Below, in pieces: positions 53,330-60,330 of a stretch of DNA of 64,000 bases. Position 1 is the stretch's first letter; each line of letters opens with the position of its first letter. The position numbers and the translations under genes are program-made. Below the pieces are notes generated by a model. It had not been told where the DNA came from, searched no databases, and was given only the letters and a program-made list of their open reading frames with translations. The DNA is from Streptomyces spinosus (GTDB lineage Bacteria > Actinomycetota > Actinomycetes > Streptomycetales > Streptomycetaceae). The stretch covers positions 310,001 to 374,000 of the forward strand of contig NZ_JAINRC010000001.1 of NCBI RefSeq assembly GCF_020400655.1, in the 5' to 3' direction.

Positions 53330-54330
53330 CGGGTGCCCCGCTCGGTGTACTCCGCGAGGGCGGACGCCTGGTCCTTGGTGATGATCTGCGGGCCGGTCAG
53401 CACCGGCCGGCCGCCGCCGAGGACGTCGCCGTTGTACTTGTACAGCCACAGCAGGTCGACGGCCTGGTAGCCCTGGAGGTACGGCTGCTGGTCCACGGCG
53501 AAGCCGAGGGTGCCGTTCTTCAGGGAGGCCGCCACCTTGGCGTTGAGGTCGAAGGTGTCGATCTCGGCCTTGCTGCCCGCGTCCGTGCGCGCCTTCACGG
53601 CGGTGTCGGCGTAGGGCGCGCCGAGGGTGACGACGGAGTCGATGGACTTGTCGGCCTGCAGCTTGGCCTCGACGGCGGACTGCACGTCGGGCATGTTGGT
53701 GCCGTTGACGTAGAGCTTGCGCAGCGTGCCGCGGAAGGTCTTGGCGACGCCGTCGCAGCGCTGCTCGTGGCCGACGTTGCCCTGCTCGTGCAGTACGCAC
53801 AGGGCCTTCTTCTTGCCGCGCTTGTTCAGTTCCTCGCCGACGGCCTCGCCGGCGACGGTCTCGTCCTGGCCGATGTGGGTGAGGGCGCCGAAGGCCTTGG
53901 ACTCCTGCGAGCCGGAGTTGACGGTGATCACCGGGATGCCGGCCTTCTCGGCACGGGCCACGGCCGCCTTCATGGCGTCCGGCTTGGCGAGGGTGACGAT
54001 GATGCCGTCGACCTTCTTGTCCACGGCCGCGTCGACCAGCTGGGCCTGCTGCTGGGCCTCGTCGTCGTGCGAGTACAGGAAGTTGATGTTGTCCTTGACG
54101 GCGGCCTGCTTGGCGCCGCTCTGCACGATGTCCCAGAAGGTGTCGCCATCGCCCGAGTGGGTGATCATCGCGAACGTCCAGCGCGGAGTGTCCACCGCTG
54201 CCCTGCCCTGGGCGGCGGCGGCCTTGCGGGCGTCCTCCGCCCGTTTGCCGCCGGTGCTGCTGCATGCCGCCAGGGACACGGAGAGTGCCCCCGCCAGCGC
54301 TATGCCTACCCAGGTCCGAAACCGTGCCAC
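53326..54330 (-). CDS. Sugar ABC transporter substrate-binding lipoprotein
   Basis: 334 residues. Signal peptide with lipobox ending LAAC (C23). Periplasmic-binding fold of the ribose/LacI type: [60 protein letters not shown], and [20 protein letters not shown]. The sugar cannot be read off the sequence; the neighbouring Gfo/Idh dehydrogenase suggests an inositol or a related polyol or sugar. GTG start, with only GAAGG 13 bases upstream. First gene of the operon, preceded by a GntR-type operator at 54456-54475. Confidence 0.93.
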   Translation of the reverse strand: MARFRTWVGIALAGALSVSLAACSSTGGKRAEDARKAAAAQGRAAVDTPRWTFAMITHSGDGDTFWDIVQSGAKQAAVKDNINFLYSHDDEAQQQAQLVDAAVDKKVDGIIVTLAKPDAMKAAVARAEKAGIPVITVNSGSQESKAFGALTHIGQDETVAGEAVGEELNKRGKKKALCVLHEQGNVGHEQRCDGVAKTFRGTLRKLYVNGTNMPDVQSAVEAKLQADKSIDSVVTLGAPYADTAVKARTDAGSKAEIDTFDLNAKVAASLKNGTLGFAVDQQPYLQGYQAVDLLWLYKYNGDVLGGGRPVLTGPQIITKDQASALAEYTERGTR

Positions 54331-54455
54331 GAGGCCGTGCCCTTCTTGCCGTGTTCGTACAGACGCAAGGGGCCGTCGATCGCGTCAGCGGCCCCAAACG
54401 CTCCAGTATCGAACACGGGGAACACCCGTGACATGACCGGGGAGCCCCCACGGGT

Positions 54456-54475
54456 CGCATTGTCCGGACATTGCG
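54456..54475. promoter_or_regulatory. GntR operator upstream of the ABC operon
   Basis: CGCATTGTCCGGACATTGCG is a 20-bp near-perfect palindrome with one mismatched pair; its core TGTCCGGACA occurs again at 55310-55319. It lies between the end of the gntR gene and the binding-protein gene, about 125 bases before the latter's start. Confidence 0.75.
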
Positions 54476-54493
54476 ACGAAGGCGGCCGGCCGG

Positions 54494-55258
54494 TCAGGGG
54501 CGTACGAGGAGCTGGAACTCGAAGGAGTAGCGGCTCGGGCGGTAGGTGTGGTCGCCGAACTCCACCGCGCGGCCGGTGTCGTCGAAGGTGGTGCGCTGCA
54601 TGGTGAGCAGCGGGGCCCCCTCGGCCTCGCCGAGCCGCTCGGCCTCGGTGGCCGTCGCGCCCCGGGCGCCGATGGACTGGCGGGCGCTGTGCAGGGTGAT
54701 CCCGGCGGCGCGCATCAGCCGGTACAGGCCGGTGGCCTCCAGCTGGTCCGTGTCCAGGTCGAGCAGGCCGGGCGGCAGGTGGTTGATCAGGTACGCCATC
54801 GGCTCGCCGTGTGCGAGGCGCAGCCGCTCGATGCGGTGCACGTCACCGCCCTCCGCGACGCCGAGCGCGGCGGCGACCGCGGCGGAGGCGGGGACGACCG
54901 TGTTGACCAGGACCTTCGTCGCGGGGCGCTGACCGGCCGCCTCCAGGTCGTCGTAGAGGCTGCTCAGTTCCAGCGGGCGCTTGACCTGGCTGTGCACGAC
55001 CTGGGTGCCCACCCCCCGGCGCCGCACGAGCAGGCCCTTGTCGACGAGGGACTGGATGGCCTGGCGGACGGTCGGCCGGGACAGCCCGAGCCGCGCGGCC
55101 AGCTCGATCTCGTTGCCCAGGAGGCTGCCCGGGGTGAGGCTGCCGTGCTCGATGGCGGCCTCCAGCTGCTGGGAGAGCTGGAAGTACAGCGGCACCGGGG
55201 AGCTACGGTCCACGCGGAGGTCGAGCGACACGGTCGGGTCCACATCTGGTTTCGGCAC
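54494..55258 (-). CDS. GntR-family regulator (HutC/UTRA type)
   Basis: 254 residues. Winged helix: PLYFQLSQQLEAAIEHGSLT, NEIELAARLGLSRPTVRQAI, QSLVDKGLLVRRRGVGTQVV. UTRA ligand domain from about residue 95 (VHRIERLRLAHGEPMAYLIN, ending FEFGDHTYR-like VEFGDHTYRPSRYSFEFQLL). Such regulators bind a sugar or sugar phosphate. Two copies of TGTCCGGACA flank the gene, before the ABC operon and between gntR and the dehydrogenase gene, so it likely represses both transcripts and itself. Confidence 0.93.
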   Translation of the reverse strand: MPKPDVDPTVSLDLRVDRSSPVPLYFQLSQQLEAAIEHGSLTPGSLLGNEIELAARLGLSRPTVRQAIQSLVDKGLLVRRRGVGTQVVHSQVKRPLELSSLYDDLEAAGQRPATKVLVNTVVPASAAVAAALGVAEGGDVHRIERLRLAHGEPMAYLINHLPPGLLDLDTDQLEATGLYRLMRAAGITLHSARQSIGARGATATEAERLGEAEGAPLLTMQRTTFDDTGRAVEFGDHTYRPSRYSFEFQLLVRP

Positions 55259-55309
55259 GGGCCCGAGCGTAGCCCTGTGCCCGGTTGACGGGAAGTCGTG
55301 TAGTCCGGT

Positions 55310-55319
55310 TGTCCGGACA
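55310..55319. promoter_or_regulatory. GntR operator between gntR and the dehydrogenase gene
   Basis: The perfect palindrome TGTCCGGACA, in the context TTGTCCGGACATA. It lies 7 bases before the -35 of the dehydrogenase gene and 52 bases before the gntR start on the other strand. Confidence 0.75.
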
Positions 55320-55325
55320 TACGCA

Positions 55326-55354
55326 TTGACAGGGTACGGTGTCGGCCCTCACTT
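55326..55354 (+). promoter_or_regulatory. Promoter of the dehydrogenase gene, probably giving a leaderless message
   Basis: TTGACA (55326-55331), a 17-base spacer, then TCACTT (55349-55354). The start of transcription would fall at or next to the ATG at 55362, and there is no Shine-Dalgarno sequence. Confidence 0.5.
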
Positions 55355-55361
55355 TGTTTCC

Positions 55362-56378
55362 ATGCGCATCGGGGTCATCGGTACGGGCCGCATCGGCACC
55401 CTTCACGCGAGGACGCTCAGCCGCCACCGCGAGGTCGGGTCCCTGATCCTGACGGACACGGACCCGGCGCGGGCGCAGACGCTGGCGCACCGGCTGGGCG
55501 AGACGGCGGCGCCGGGCGTCGACGAGATCTTCCGGTGGGGCGTGGACGCCGTGGTGATCACCACGGCGACGGCGGCGCACGCCGAGCTGATCGGCCGGGC
55601 GGCCCGCTCGGGCCTGCCGGTCTTCTGCGAGAAGCCCATCGCGCTGGACCTGCCGGGCACGCTGCACGCGCTCGCCGAGGTGGAGACGGCCGGGACGGTG
55701 CTGCAGATGGGTTTCCAGCGGCGGTTCGACGCGGGCTACGCCGGCGCCCGGGAGGCCGTCCGCGCGGGCCGGCTCGGCCGGCTGCACACCGTACGGGCCC
55801 TGACCTGCGACCAGGCCCCGCCACCGGTGGAGTGGCTGCCGCTGTCCGGCGGGCTGTTCCGGGACACGCTGATCCACGACTTCGACGTGCTGCGCTGGGT
55901 GACGGGCCGTGAGGTGACCGACGTGTACGCCACCGGCTCGGACCGCGGTCCGGCGATGTTCCGGGAGGCCGGGGACGTCGACACGGGCGCGGCGCTGCTC
56001 ACGCTGGACGACGGCACCCTGGCCACGGCGACGGCGACCCGGCTGAACGGCGCCGGCTACGACGTCCGCATGGAACTGGCCGGGGAGCGCGACACGGTGG
56101 TGGTGGGCCTGGACGACCGCACGCCCCTCGCGTCCACCGAGCCGACCGGTCCCCCGCCCGCGGACAAGCCGTGGACGGGGTTCCTGGAGCGGTTCGGCCC
56201 CGCCTACGAGGCCGAGCTGAACGCCTTCGTGGAGGTGGTCCGCGGCGAACGGCCCAACCCCTGCGACGGCCGCGAGGCTCTTCAGGCCCTGCGCGTCGCC
56301 GAGGCCTGCGAGCGGTCCCGCCGCGAGCGGCGCCCGGTGGCACTGGCCGAGGTGCCGGGCGGTACGGGGGCGCCGTGA
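55362..56378 (+). CDS. Gfo/Idh/MocA-family dehydrogenase (inositol 2-dehydrogenase-like)
   Basis: 338 residues. NAD-binding N-terminus RIGVIGTGRIGTLHARTLSR; VFCEKPIALD with the EKP motif; LQMGFQRRFDAGYAGAREAV; and IHDFDVLRWVTG with the catalytic Asp/His region (HDFD). These are shared with IolG-type myo- or scyllo-inositol dehydrogenases. It probably oxidises the sugar or polyol brought in by the ABC transporter next door. Control by the GntR protein is likely. The ATG follows GTTTCC directly, without a ribosome binding site, in line with leaderless translation. Confidence 0.92.
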   Translation: MRIGVIGTGRIGTLHARTLSRHREVGSLILTDTDPARAQTLAHRLGETAAPGVDEIFRWGVDAVVITTATAAHAELIGRAARSGLPVFCEKPIALDLPGTLHALAEVETAGTVLQMGFQRRFDAGYAGAREAVRAGRLGRLHTVRALTCDQAPPPVEWLPLSGGLFRDTLIHDFDVLRWVTGREVTDVYATGSDRGPAMFREAGDVDTGAALLTLDDGTLATATATRLNGAGYDVRMELAGERDTVVVGLDDRTPLASTEPTGPPPADKPWTGFLERFGPAYEAELNAFVEVVRGERPNPCDGREALQALRVAEACERSRRERRPVALAEVPGGTGAP

Positions 56379-56439
56379 GGCTCCTCGTCCGCGACCGGCG
56401 CGCGCCGCGGCCCTGCCGGAGGGCCGCCGCGGTGCCCCG

Positions 56440-57624
56440 TCACCAGCGGACCGGCAGGCTTCGCACGCCCCGGATGAGCATGCCCGGCAGCCACTCCCCC
56501 GGCTCCGCGTCCAGGGTGAGACCGGGAGCGCGGTCCAGGAGCGTGCCGATGGCGATGCCGGCTTCCAGCCGGGCCAGGGGTGCGCCCAGGCAGTAGTGGA
56601 TGCCGTGGCCGAAGGCGAGGTGGCCCCGGGTGTCGCGGCGGATGTCGAAGCGGTCGGGATCGGCGAACCGGCCGCCGTCGCGCTGGGCGGCGGCGAGGCC
56701 GATCAGCACGTCGTCGCCGCGCCCGATGCTGCTGCCCGCGATCCGGAGCGGCTCGGCGGCGTACCGGTACGTCGCGTTCTCCACCGGCCCTTCCCAGCGC
56801 AGCGTCTCCTCCACCGCTCCCTCCAGGAGGGTGCTGTCGGCGCGCAGGGCCGCCAGTTGCGCGGGGTGGGTGAGCAGGGCGAGGACGGCGTTGCCGATGA
56901 GGTTGACCGTGGTCTCGTGACCGGCGATGAGCAGCAGGTAGGCCATGCCCCGCAGCTCGTCCATCGAGAGCCGGTCGCCGTCCTCGGTGGTGGTGCGGAT
57001 CAGGTCGCCGAGCAGGTCGCCCGTGGGGCCCGCGCACCGCTTGTCCTCGATCAGCCCGGTGAGGTACTCGGCGAAGCGGACGGTCGCCGCGCGTTCGGAG
57101 TCCGCGTCGGTCGGCGCGACCACCTCCGTGGAGATCTTCCGGAACTCCGCGCGGTCGGTCTCAGGCACCCCGAGCAGCTCGCAGATGACGGTGATCGGCA
57201 GCGGGTAGGCGAGGGAGTCGATGAGGTCGGCGCGGCCGTGCGGCAGCATGGCGTCCAGCAGGTCGTCGGTGATCCGCTGGATCCGCGGGCGCAGCCGCTC
57301 GACCCGGCGCATGGTGAAGGCGCGCGCGACCAGGCCCCGCAGCCGGGTGTGCTGCGGCGGGTCGGCGACGAGCAGGTACTTGCCGATCAGCTGCTCGTCC
57401 AGGGGCACGTAGCCCGTCTTGGCGCTGTCCTTGGCCAGCCGGGGGTCGGCGAGGGCGGCCCGCGCCTCGTCGTACCCCACCACCAGCCAGGTCTCCCAGA
57501 CTCCGCCCGGCATGGCGAGCCGGACCCGGTGGACGGGACCCCGCTCGCGCAGCCGCGCGTACACCGGGTGCGGGTCCCGGCGGAGCGCCTCGCCGCACCC
57601 CGTCAGATCGATCACTCGTTCCAT
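56440..57624 (-). CDS. Cytochrome P450
   Basis: 394 residues. I-helix LLIAGHETTVNLI; K-helix ETLRWEGPVENATYR; haem site LAFGHGIHYCLGAPLARLE with the Cys ligand. The close CYP105/107-like class is typical of streptomycetes: a soluble monooxygenase needing ferredoxin and ferredoxin reductase, which are not encoded nearby. Start ATG 57624 has GGGGGAG just upstream; a longer form from 57678 is open but lacks this. It converges on the dehydrogenase gene with a 61-bp gap and follows the two-component genes in the same direction. Confidence 0.94.
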   Translation of the reverse strand: MERVIDLTGCGEALRRDPHPVYARLRERGPVHRVRLAMPGGVWETWLVVGYDEARAALADPRLAKDSAKTGYVPLDEQLIGKYLLVADPPQHTRLRGLVARAFTMRRVERLRPRIQRITDDLLDAMLPHGRADLIDSLAYPLPITVICELLGVPETDRAEFRKISTEVVAPTDADSERAATVRFAEYLTGLIEDKRCAGPTGDLLGDLIRTTTEDGDRLSMDELRGMAYLLLIAGHETTVNLIGNAVLALLTHPAQLAALRADSTLLEGAVEETLRWEGPVENATYRYAAEPLRIAGSSIGRGDDVLIGLAAAQRDGGRFADPDRFDIRRDTRGHLAFGHGIHYCLGAPLARLEAGIAIGTLLDRAPGLTLDAEPGEWLPGMLIRGVRSLPVRW

Positions 57625-57735
57625 GTCTCCCCCTGTGAAGTGCCCCGAGGTCCCGGACGGCGGCCGGTACGGGGACAACGCGCACGGCGCCCGGATCGTG
57701 CCCGTCGCCCCGTACGGCCCCCCGGTACCCGCCGC

Positions 57736-58419
57736 CTAGGCTTCGTCCCCGCTGTCGTCCAGCAGTCCCGCGTCATGGGCGAGCAGGGCGATCTGGACCC
57801 GGTTGTCCAGGCCGAGCTTGGTGAGGACGCGTGAGACGTGGGCCTTGACGGTGGCCACGCTGAGGAAGAGTTCGGCGGCGATCCGGGCGTTGGCGAGGCC
57901 GCGGCCGACGGCGACGGCGACCTCGCGTTCGCGGTCGTTGAGCACGGCGAGCCGTTCACGCGCGCGGGTCCGCCGGGCGTCGGCGGCGGTACCGGCCGCG
58001 TGCCGCATCAGCTGCCGGGTGACGGCGGGCGACAGGACCGGGTCGCCGGCCGCGACCCGGCGCACGGCGTCGACGATCTCGGCGGGCGGGGTGTCCTTCA
58101 GCACGAAACCGGCGGCCCCGGCGCGCAGCGCGTGCAGGACCTGTTCGTCGGCGTGGAAGGTGGTGAGCACGACGACCTGCGGCGCGTCCGGCCGCGCGCG
58201 CAGCCGCCGGGTCGCGGTGATGCCGTCCACCGCGGGCATCCGCAGGTCCATCAGGACGACGTCCGGCCGGGTCCGCGCCACCGCTTCCTCCGCTTCCGCG
58301 CCGTCGGCCGCCTCGCCGACGATCTCGATGTCCCCGGCCCCGCCGATCATCAGCGCCAGACCGGCGCGTACCAGGGGGTCGTCGTCCACGAGGAGGAGTC
58401 TGATGGGCGTCGCAGTCAT
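57736..58419 (-). CDS. NarL/LuxR-type response regulator
   Basis: 227 residues. Receiver domain with LLLVDDDPLVRAG, phosphoacceptor D58 in VVLMDLRMPAVDG, TTF and K in FVLKDTPP. C-terminal HTH: LNDREREVAVAVGRGLANAR, IAAELFLSVATVKAHVSRVL. Its kinase is the gene just upstream, 100 bases away, and both are on the minus strand. Target genes unknown; the P450 gene downstream is a candidate by position only. Confidence 0.95.
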   Translation of the reverse strand: MTATPIRLLLVDDDPLVRAGLALMIGGAGDIEIVGEAADGAEAEEAVARTRPDVVLMDLRMPAVDGITATRRLRARPDAPQVVVLTTFHADEQVLHALRAGAAGFVLKDTPPAEIVDAVRRVAAGDPVLSPAVTRQLMRHAAGTAADARRTRARERLAVLNDREREVAVAVGRGLANARIAAELFLSVATVKAHVSRVLTKLGLDNRVQIALLAHDAGLLDDSGDEA

Positions 58420-58519
58420 GGGCTCACGTAATCACGGGTGCGGGGGCCGGGCGGGGGGCACGGCCGGAAGCCGGGTGCGCGCGTGCGCGTGCGTGCGCCG
58501 GTGTACGGCGCCGGGCCCC
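58420..58519. other. Short spacer with GTGCGC-type simple repeat
   Basis: 58476-58500 is a run of alternating GTGCGC/GTGCGT units between the kinase stop and the regulator start. It can form Z-DNA-like or slippage-prone sequence. Confidence 0.5.
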
Positions 58520-59791
58520 TCAGGCCCGCGGCCACGGGAGCCACCCCCGGACCGTGAATCCCCCGTCCGGACGCGTGCCGTGTTCCAGGCGCCCGCCGGC
58601 CAGCGTGGCCCGTTCCGTCAGGCCGATCAGGCCCTGTCCGGAGCCGGGCACGGGCGGGACCTCGGCGGGCGGGGCGGGGTTGGCGACCGTGATCGTCAGG
58701 CCGTCGCCGGGCGTACCCGTGAGGCGGAGCGTGACCTCGGTGCCGGGGGCGTGCTTGCGGGCGTTGGTCAGGGCCTCCTGGGCGATGCGGTAGGCGGTGC
58801 GGCCGGCGGAGGCGGGGACGGCGGCCGGGTCGGCGACGCGGTGGTCGAGGGTGACGTGCATGCCGGCCTCGCGGCATTCGGCGACGAGGGCGTCCAGCCC
58901 GGCCAGCGTCGGCTGGGGACGCCCGCCGGGCGGCTCCTCCGCCTCCCCGGCCCGCAGGACACCGATGATCTCCCGCAGGTCCTGGAGGGCCTCGTGGGCG
59001 CTCTCCCGGATCACCCCGGCGGCCCGCGCGATGTCCTCGCGGGGCGCGTCCGGCCGGAACTCCAAGGCGCCCGCGTGCACGCTGAGCAGGGTGAGCCGGT
59101 GGGCGAGCACGTCGTGCATCTCGCGGGCGATGGCCTCGCGGGCCAGCCGCTGCGCCTGCTCGGCGCGGAGCCGGGCCTCGGTCTCCGCCCGGTGCGCCCG
59201 GTCCCTGAGGCTCAGCATCAGCATCCGTTTGGAGCGGACGAACATGCCCCAGCCGGTGACGGACACGGTGAGCAGGGCGGTGAACGCGACGACACCGGCG
59301 TAGGGCAGGTCGGGGTCGGGCCGCATCCAGGAGAACAGCGGGACGAGCGCGAGGTCCACGCCGGCGGTCCAGGCGACGTACCGGAAGGGCCGGTGGACGG
59401 CGAGTGTGAACAGGGCGACCATGGCGGCGCCGCCCGAGCTGTTGGAGAGCAGGCCGACCGGGATCATCGCGACGGCGAGCCCGACGGGCCACCGGCGGCG
59501 CAGCCAGACGGCGCCGCAGGACAGGCCGCCCAGCACCTGGTCGAGGACGGCGAGGGAGTGCGGCAGGCCGGGTTCCTCGTCGAGGCCCTGGGCGGCGGCC
59601 AGGCCGATGAGGACGGCCAGGAGGAAGCAGGAGACGTCGACGACCCAGTCGCGTGCCGTGCGCCGCGGCCGTCGGCCGGGGACCCCGGCGTCCGGGTCCA
59701 GTTCGTGGACGAGGGCGGAGGGGAACAGCCACCGGCGGCCGGTGAACTCCCTCGGCGCCCGCGCTTGTTCGTGTTCGGTCACGGTCGGCAA
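58520..59791 (-). CDS. Sensor histidine kinase (HisKA_3, NarX/DesK group)
   Basis: 423 residues. Four to five membrane spans between about 48 and 185, no large extracellular loop, then a coiled helix (RAHRAETEARLRAEQAQRLA), the dimerisation helix with the phospho-His in REMHDVLAHRLTLLSVHAGA, and a HATPase with AYRIAQEALTNARKHAPGTE (N box) and GSGQGLIGLTERATLAGG (G box). It autophosphorylates and passes the phosphate to the regulator encoded next. No obvious ligand. Start ATG 59791 (MPTVTEHEQ) fits the spacing of the domain. Confidence 0.93.
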   Translation of the reverse strand: MPTVTEHEQARAPREFTGRRWLFPSALVHELDPDAGVPGRRPRRTARDWVVDVSCFLLAVLIGLAAAQGLDEEPGLPHSLAVLDQVLGGLSCGAVWLRRRWPVGLAVAMIPVGLLSNSSGGAAMVALFTLAVHRPFRYVAWTAGVDLALVPLFSWMRPDPDLPYAGVVAFTALLTVSVTGWGMFVRSKRMLMLSLRDRAHRAETEARLRAEQAQRLAREAIAREMHDVLAHRLTLLSVHAGALEFRPDAPREDIARAAGVIRESAHEALQDLREIIGVLRAGEAEEPPGGRPQPTLAGLDALVAECREAGMHVTLDHRVADPAAVPASAGRTAYRIAQEALTNARKHAPGTEVTLRLTGTPGDGLTITVANPAPPAEVPPVPGSGQGLIGLTERATLAGGRLEHGTRPDGGFTVRGWLPWPRA

Positions 59792-59889
59792 ATCTACGCA
59801 CGGATCGGGCCCCGCGGCCGTCCTGGTCCCCGGATCACCGACCGGGCGACCGGGACCGTCGACCTAAGTCGCACCGCCGTGGACCTTCG

Positions 59890-59985
59890 GCCACCGCCCG
59901 CCGGGGTCGCGGTGACGGTGCCGCCGAGGAGGAGGGCGGACAGGACGGCGGCCGCGGCGCCGGCGCGTGCGATCCGTGGGGGGAA
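59890..59985 (-). pseudogene. Signal-peptide-like scrap in reverse orientation
   Basis: On the minus strand 59985-59890 reads FPPRIARAGAAAAVLSALLL followed by GGTVTATPAGG: a basic start, a hydrophobic core and an Ala-Pro cleavage-type end, as in secreted Streptomyces ribonucleases. It lies head to head with the RNase domain at 59990. I infer it is the N-terminus of the same gene, inverted. Confidence 0.4.
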
Positions 59986-59989
59986 TCTA

Positions 59990-60241
59990 CCGGCGTACGA
60001 CACGCTCGGCCTGATCGAGCGGGGCGGACCGTTCCCGTACGCGCAGGACGGCACCGTCTTCCAGAACCGGGAACGCGTCCTGCCCGGCCGGCCGTCCGGT
60101 TACTACCACGAGTACACGGTGATCACCCCCGGCTCGCCCACGCGCGGCGCCCGCCGGATCGTCACCGGCGACGAGGACCGGGAGGACTACTGCACCTCCG
60201 ACCACTACGCCACGTCCGACCTGGTCGACTTCGGCTGCTGA
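59990..60241 (+). pseudogene. Guanyl-specific ribonuclease Sa-like domain lacking its N-terminus
   Basis: 83 residues: PAYDTLGLIERGGPFPYAQDG, VFQNRERVLP, GYYHEYTVITPGSPTRGARR, then DHYATSDLVDFGC. This matches the secreted RNase Sa/barnase group; the catalytic Glu (YYHEYTV), Arg (TRGARRI) and His (DHYAT) are all kept. The usual signal peptide and the first Cys of the disulfide are missing upstream; an extra Cys (EDYCTSD) appears instead. In-frame GTG codons near 59910 could start a cytoplasmic product, which would be toxic without barstar. I treat it as a broken gene. Confidence 0.6.
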
Positions 60242-60246
60242 GGTGC

Positions 60247-60309
60247 GGGCCGGGCTCCTCGCCCCGTGTGCTCCCCCCACGGAGGACCCGGAAGCGGGGA
60301 GCCCGGCCC
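60247..60309. terminator. Long-loop inverted repeat between RNase remnant and MFS gene
   Basis: GGGCCGGGCTCC (60247-60258) pairs with GGAGCCCGGCCC (60298-60309) across 39 bases. It lies 21 bases after the MFS stop on the minus strand and 5 after the RNase stop on the plus strand. Confidence 0.55.
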
Positions 60310-60330
60310 GGTGCGCGCCGACGCGCGCGG

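Noticed and set aside
59794..60054. 86-codon minus-strand ORF as a real secreted protein
   Set aside because: Only the signal-like core is credible; both ends read antisense to the RNase domain and intergenic DNA, so it is listed as a scrap.
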